Shown: one piece after another, positions 14,467-17,232 of the stretch
How the letters are laid out: each line of letters begins with the position of its first letter
How positions within the stretch are numbered: position 1 is the stretch's first letter
Notes under the pieces: generated by a model
What the model was told of the DNA's origin: nothing
Seen by the model: only the letters and a program-made list of their open reading frames with translations
Database searches by the model: none
Source of the DNA: JALYNX01 sp044867525
Lineage (GTDB): Bacteria; Actinomycetota; Acidimicrobiia; Spongiisociales; ZC4RG35
NCBI GenBank assembly: GCA_044867525.1
Contig: JBIOVB010000121.1
Location: 1-17,232, forward strand
DNA length: 17,232 nucleotides
Reading direction: 5' to 3'
Made by a program: the position numbers and the translations under genes

Positions 14467-15275
14467 GGCGCCTCCCCAACCGAGACCGGGAGGTCCTGGC
14501 GCGACCAGTCCGAGAACGAGCCGATGTACACCTCCGGCATCGGCCGCCCGGCCAGGACCATGGCGAGCGCCGAGTGGCAAGCGTTCACCCCGCTGCCGCA
14601 GGAGACGACCGCGTCCCGAGGAGTGGACTGATAGCGGAGGCGAAGCTCGTCGTCCGGGAGGAACCTGCCGTGCCCGTCGAGGTTGCCGGAGAAAGGGAGA
14701 TTGATCGCACCCGGGATGTGCCCGGCTTTGGGGTCGATCGGCTCCACCTCTCCCCGATAGCGATCAGCGGCGCGGACATCGATCAGAGGACGGTCCGCCA
14801 GGTCCTCCCTCCCCACCACACCATCGAATCGCTCCACCGCCGGGTACACCTTCGCCGTCGGTGACACCTGCTCATCGCTCAGGGCCTTGCCGGCTTCCTT
14901 CCACGCGGTGAGGCCGCCGTCCAGGACCCGCGCCCTTTCATGTCCGATCGATCGCAGCATCCACCACATTCGGGCGGCTACGGCGCCCCCCGCATCGTCG
15001 TATACGACCACCTCGTCGTCGCGGGCAATGCCCAAACGGCCGAGCAGGGCAACGAAATCGCCGACCGGAGGCAGCGGATGCCTGCCCTCACCCTTTGGGG
15101 CAGCCAGGTCGCGATCCAGGTCGACGAAGATGGCGCCAAGGATGTGTCCGTCCCGGTAGGCGTCGACCCCGTGGCGGGGGTTGGTCAGTGACCATCGCAC
15201 GTCGCAGAGGACAACCTCGTCGAGTCGAGAGTCCAACTGCTCGACCGAGATCAGGGGGTCAACTCTCCCCGTCAT
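14463..15275 (-). CDS. sseA: Two-domain sulfurtransferase, 3-mercaptopyruvate type
   Basis: 270 aa with two rhodanese domains (about 6-135 and 145-262). The first is inactive: it retains the fold motifs YRDGHILGAIFVDLD (40-54) but has no catalytic cysteine in the loop. The second has GHIPGAINLPF (185-195) and the active loop CGSGVNA, with catalytic Cys226. A Gly-Ser pair after the cysteine is typical of 3-mercaptopyruvate sulfurtransferases, whereas thiosulfate enzymes usually have CRxGx[TR] with a basic residue. Cys233 seven residues later could form a disulfide with Cys226; this is inference. It is likely cytoplasmic and handles sulfane sulfur from cysteine breakdown. The ATG start lies 17 bases inside the upstream small gene, and its stop overlaps the next gene by four bases. 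Confidence 0.9.
   Translation of the reverse strand: MTGRVDPLISVEQLDSRLDEVVLCDVRWSLTNPRHGVDAYRDGHILGAIFVDLDRDLAAPKGEGRHPLPPVGDFVALLGRLGIARDDEVVVYDDAGGAVAARMWWMLRSIGHERARVLDGGLTAWKEAGKALSDEQVSPTAKVYPAVERFDGVVGREDLADRPLIDVRAADRYRGEVEPIDPKAGHIPGAINLPFSGNLDGHGRFLPDDELRLRYQSTPRDAVVSCGSGVNACHSALAMVLAGRPMPEVYIGSFSDWSRQDLPVSVGEAP
14471..14475 (-). promoter_or_regulatory. Ribosome binding site supporting a TTG start
   Basis: On the minus strand GGAGG (extended GGGGAGG) lies four bases before the TTG at 14466. It sits within the last codons of the sulfurtransferase, consistent with coupled translation of the two genes. The short spacing leaves some doubt. Confidence 0.45.
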
Positions 15276-15615
15276 CGGGGTCGTCCCCGGCAGGCTCTTT
15301 CGACTTCTTGATCTCGGCGCCGAGATCGGTGATCGTGGTCCCGAGAGCGCTGGCGAATGAGCTGGCCGCCCGCTTCAGGTGCTCTCTGGTCTCGACATCG
15401 CGCAATGCGCTGGATACCGACTCGGCCACCTGATCCCAGGCACCGATCAAGGTGGCGAAGGCCCCCTTGATCTCTTCCTCGGTCGGGCCCCGGTCAGTGG
15501 CAACCCGCCGATAGGTCGACTTGAGGCGGTCACCGAGGGTGCCGAACTCGGAGCTGACCGTCTCCCAGGGATCGGGCTCGTCTTCGTGCTTAGGATTCGG
15601 CTCGTGCGCCTCCAC
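15259..15615 (-). CDS. Small acidic, helix-rich protein of unknown function
   Basis: 118 aa from GTG 15615. The open frame continues far upstream to 16461, but that part lies antisense to the exonuclease and is a shadow; no other start codon occurs between 15615 and the conserved-looking body. The first 20 residues are rich in Glu, Asp and Pro. The rest looks like a set of amphipathic helices (PWETVSSEFGTLGDRLKST at 17-35; EEEIKGAFATLIGAWDQVAESV across 47-68; LKRAASSFASALGTTITDLG split across 79-98), and the C-terminus is again acidic. No signal peptide, membrane span or motif is visible. It resembles small helical, apolipoprotein-like proteins of actinobacteria, but I cannot name a family. 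Its 3' end overlaps the sulfurtransferase start by 17 bases, and its 5' end overlaps the divergent exonuclease by 12. Confidence 0.68.
   Translation of the reverse strand: MEAHEPNPKHEDEPDPWETVSSEFGTLGDRLKSTYRRVATDRGPTEEEIKGAFATLIGAWDQVAESVSSALRDVETREHLKRAASSFASALGTTITDLGAEIKKSKEPAGDDPDDGES
15591..15596 (+). promoter_or_regulatory. Candidate -10 box (TAGGAT) for the exonuclease gene
   Basis: TAGGAT is followed by seven bases and the GTG at 15604. It lies inside the coding sequence of the divergent small helical protein, in its codons 7-9. It supports GTG 15604 over the in-frame GTG at 15586, which lies upstream of the box. No -35 match is visible. Confidence 0.4.
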
Positions 15616-16476
15616 CTCCTCGATGGTACCTACGAGCTGTTTCGAGCCCACTTCAACCCCAACCGGGACGCAATGCCCGACCGGGAGGGTCTCGACATCA
15701 AGGCCACGGTCGGGATCATGATGTCGACCCTCGCCTTTCTCAGGGAGGGGGTGACGCACATCGCGGCCAGCTTCGACACCGTGATCGAGTCCTTCCGCAA
15801 TGACATGTTTCCTGCGTACAAGTCTTCGGCGGGTATGGACCCGGGCCTGCTCCGCCAGTTCCCGATCGCTGAAGAGGCGCTCGAAGCGCTGGGGGTGGTG
15901 GTGTGGCGCAACGTCGAGTTCGAGGCCGACGACGCCATCGCCACCGCCGCCATCAAGTGGGTCGAAGACGTCGACCAGGTGGTGATCGCAACGCCGGACA
16001 AGGACATGTGTCAGTTGGTCATCGGGGAACGCATCGTGACCTACAACCGGCGGGAGCAGAAGATGCTCGATGAGGATGCCGTCGTGGAGAAATTCGGGAT
16101 TCGCCCGGAATCCATCCCCGATTATCTCGCCCTCGTGGGTGACACCGCGGATGGGGTCCCCGGGCTGGCCGGATGGGGAGCCAAGTCGGCTGCGGCGGTG
16201 TTGGCGCGATATCCCCGACTCGAGTTGATCCCGCCATCGGCTTCGGACTGGGAGGTGGCTGTGCGCAGCGCCGAGAAGCTGGCGGCGACACTCGCCTCCA
16301 ACCAGGAGCTCGCCTACCTGTATCGGGAGCTGACCACCCTCCGTTTCGATGTACCGATCGAAGAGACCCTGGCAGACCTGGAGTGGCGCGGCGTCCCCCG
16401 TGGGCGGTTCGAGGTGTTCTGTGACAAGTTGGGCCCTGAGTCGGATGTGATCCGGGTCCACCGCTGGGCCGATTGA
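15604..16476 (+). CDS. Stand-alone 5'-3' exonuclease of the PolA N-terminal (FEN) type
   Basis: 290 aa, equal to the 5' nuclease domain of DNA polymerase I without a polymerase. The metal-binding acidic residues match E. coli PolA in number and spacing: Asp7, Asp58, Glu107, Asp109, Asp110, Asp132, Asp134, Asp180 and Asp183. FRNDMFPAYK (64-73) fits the FRxxxxPxYK segment, and GDTADGVPGLAGWGAKSA (179-196) is the helix-three-turn-helix DNA-binding motif, degenerate from the usual GDxSDNIPGVPGIGxKTA. It probably removes 5' flaps or RNA primers. The open frame runs back to 15379, but the nuclease fold begins at MRLHLLDGTYELFR, so GTG 15604 is chosen; GTG 15586 would add six residues. Its end is three bases from the convergent ABC transporter stop. 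A full-length polA may exist elsewhere. Confidence 0.9.
   Translation: MRLHLLDGTYELFRAHFNPNRDAMPDREGLDIKATVGIMMSTLAFLREGVTHIAASFDTVIESFRNDMFPAYKSSAGMDPGLLRQFPIAEEALEALGVVVWRNVEFEADDAIATAAIKWVEDVDQVVIATPDKDMCQLVIGERIVTYNRREQKMLDEDAVVEKFGIRPESIPDYLALVGDTADGVPGLAGWGAKSAAAVLARYPRLELIPPSASDWEVAVRSAEKLAATLASNQELAYLYRELTTLRFDVPIEETLADLEWRGVPRGRFEVFCDKLGPESDVIRVHRWAD
15623..15628 (-). promoter_or_regulatory. Candidate -10 box (TACCAT) for the small helical protein operon
   Basis: On the minus strand TACCAT is followed by seven bases and the GTG at 15615. It lies inside codons 7-9 of the divergent exonuclease gene. A purine-rich GAGGAG directly abuts the GTG, too close for a normal ribosome site, so a leaderless start is the more natural reading. 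Confidence 0.38.
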
Positions 16477-16479
16477 GGA

Positions 16480-17232
16480 TCAGCTTGCCTGTTCCAGGTC
16501 CCCGATCCCGGCCCTGAATTGCGAGTTGTAGAGGCCGGCATATGCCCCGCCTCGTGCGATCAGCTCGTTGTGACTCCCCTGCTCCACGATGCGGCCGTCT
16601 TCCATCACCAGTATCAGGTCGGCGTCGCGAATGGTCGACAGCCGGTGGGCGATGACGAAGCTGGTGCGATCACTGCGCAGGGCGGCCATGGCGTGCTGCA
16701 ACAGCAGCTCGGTCCGGGTGTCGACAGAGCTGGTCGCCTCGTCCAAGATGAGCAACGCCGGGTCGGCGAGGAAGGCGCGAGCAATTGTGATCAGCTGCTT
16801 TTCACCTGCGCTGACATTGCTTCCTTCGTCATCGATGACGGTGTCATAGCCGTCGGGGAGACTGTGGACGAAGCGATCGACGAAGGTGGCCCTCGCCGCA
16901 GCCATGATCTCGCCCTCCGCGGCGTCTGGCCGGCCATATGCGATGTTCTCCCGAATCGTGCCCTTGAAGAGCCAGGTGTCCTGGAGCACCATCCCGATCT
17001 CTGAGCGAAGGTCGGCCCTGCGCATCTGAGTGATGTCGACCCCGTCGAGGGTGATCCGGCCGGAGTCGAGCTCGTAGAAGCGCATGATCAGGTTGACCAA
17101 GGTGGTCTTGCCTGCGCCCGTGGGTCCCACGATGGCCACCGTTTGCCCGGGCTCGACGGTCAGGGAGAGGTCTTCGATCAGGGGCCGGTCCTCGTCGTAG
17201 CGGAATGAGACCTGCTCGAAAGCGACCCGGCC
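16480..17232 (-). CDS. ABC exporter, C-terminal nucleotide-binding domain (5' end outside the window)
   Basis: 250 visible residues of what is probably a roughly 600-residue permease-ATPase half transporter of the ABCB/MsbA kind; the membrane part lies beyond the right edge. The frame is open to the last base of the window. Numbering the visible part from 1: an A-loop Tyr12, Walker A GPTGAGKT (36-43), Q-loop Gln84, a degenerate signature VSAGEKQ (140-146) in place of LSGGQ, Walker B LLILDE (160-165) with catalytic Glu165, the D-loop SSVD and H-loop His196. All ATP-hydrolysis residues are present. Signature motifs of the SAGE[KR]Q type are known in actinobacterial exporters that often work as heterodimers encoded by adjacent genes, so a partner gene is likely just beyond the window. 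The substrate is unknown. It is convergent with the exonuclease gene. Confidence 0.93.
   Translation of the reverse strand, partial: GRVAFEQVSFRYDEDRPLIEDLSLTVEPGQTVAIVGPTGAGKTTLVNLIMRFYELDSGRITLDGVDITQMRRADLRSEIGMVLQDTWLFKGTIRENIAYGRPDAAEGEIMAAARATFVDRFVHSLPDGYDTVIDDEGSNVSAGEKQLITIARAFLADPALLILDEATSSVDTRTELLLQHAMAALRSDRTSFVIAHRLSTIRDADLILVMEDGRIVEQGSHNELIARGGAYAGLYNSQFRAGIGDLEQAS

Noticed and set aside
13458..14631. Long plus-strand open frames (302 and 337 residues) opposite the unknown minus-strand gene
   Set aside because: They are Arg/Pro/Gly-rich without hydrophobic core pattern, while the minus frame has alternating helices and strands, a ribosome site and operon overlap.
15259..16461. 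400-residue minus-strand open frame spanning the exonuclease
   Set aside because: Only the last 118 residues look like a protein. The rest is antisense to a nuclease whose catalytic residues are all intact, so the gene was trimmed to GTG 15615.

Overview
The window is a high-GC, gene-dense bacterial chromosome segment with housekeeping and metabolic genes, many of them overlapping by 1 to 34 bases. An F420-type luciferase-like oxidoreductase, a Moco enzyme with an N-terminal membrane block, a Rv1855c-like protein and probable leaderless starts point to Actinomycetota. The overall style resembles Acidimicrobiia or a related uncultured class, but this is an inference from gene content. I see no tRNA, rRNA, CRISPR array, insertion sequence or phage gene.

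Layout. (1) 25-5115 (+): a caa3-type cytochrome c oxidase operon in the order subunit II with fused cytochrome c, subunit I, subunit III, subunit IV, CtaG assembly factor, followed by a small lipoprotein gene that overlaps the end of ctaG. (2) 5143-7193 (+): a class V aminotransferase overlapping a short SerA, together plausibly the first two steps of serine synthesis. (3) 7206-8384 (-): an unknown seven-helix membrane protein with a Pro/Glu/Ala-rich linker. (4) 8424-9308 (+): an Lgt-family protein with several non-canonical active-site positions. (5) 11839-9305 (-): an apparent operon of DNA-3-methyladenine glycosylase I, a YbdK-type carboxylate-amine ligase and an LLM-class oxidoreductase. 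(6) 11915-13447 (+): a membrane-anchored sulfite-oxidase-fold molybdoenzyme. (7) 15615-13507 (-): a small helical acidic protein, a 3-mercaptopyruvate-type sulfurtransferase and an unknown protein, each overlapping the next. (8) 15604-16476 (+): a stand-alone PolA-like 5'-3' exonuclease whose start overlaps the start of the preceding minus-strand operon. (9) 17232-16480 (-): the C-terminal part of an ABC exporter, cut by the window edge.

The genes of block 1 build one terminal oxidase: electrons enter through the tethered cytochrome c and CuA of subunit II and pass to heme a and the heme a3/CuB centre of subunit I. The two C-terminal helices of subunit I and the five-helix subunit III together make up a normal seven-helix subunit III, as in Bacillus caa3.

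The most notable signal outside the genes is regulatory. All seven transcription units whose 5' end lies in the window carry a TANNNT box 6 to 9 bases before the chosen start codon, as expected for leaderless transcripts. Two such units (15604 + and 15615 -) are head to head and overlap by 12 bases, so each candidate promoter lies inside the other gene. I did not find a convincing undescribed multi-gene system; the best leads are this overlap, the unusual Lgt, the small lipoprotein behind ctaG and the sulfurtransferase trio.
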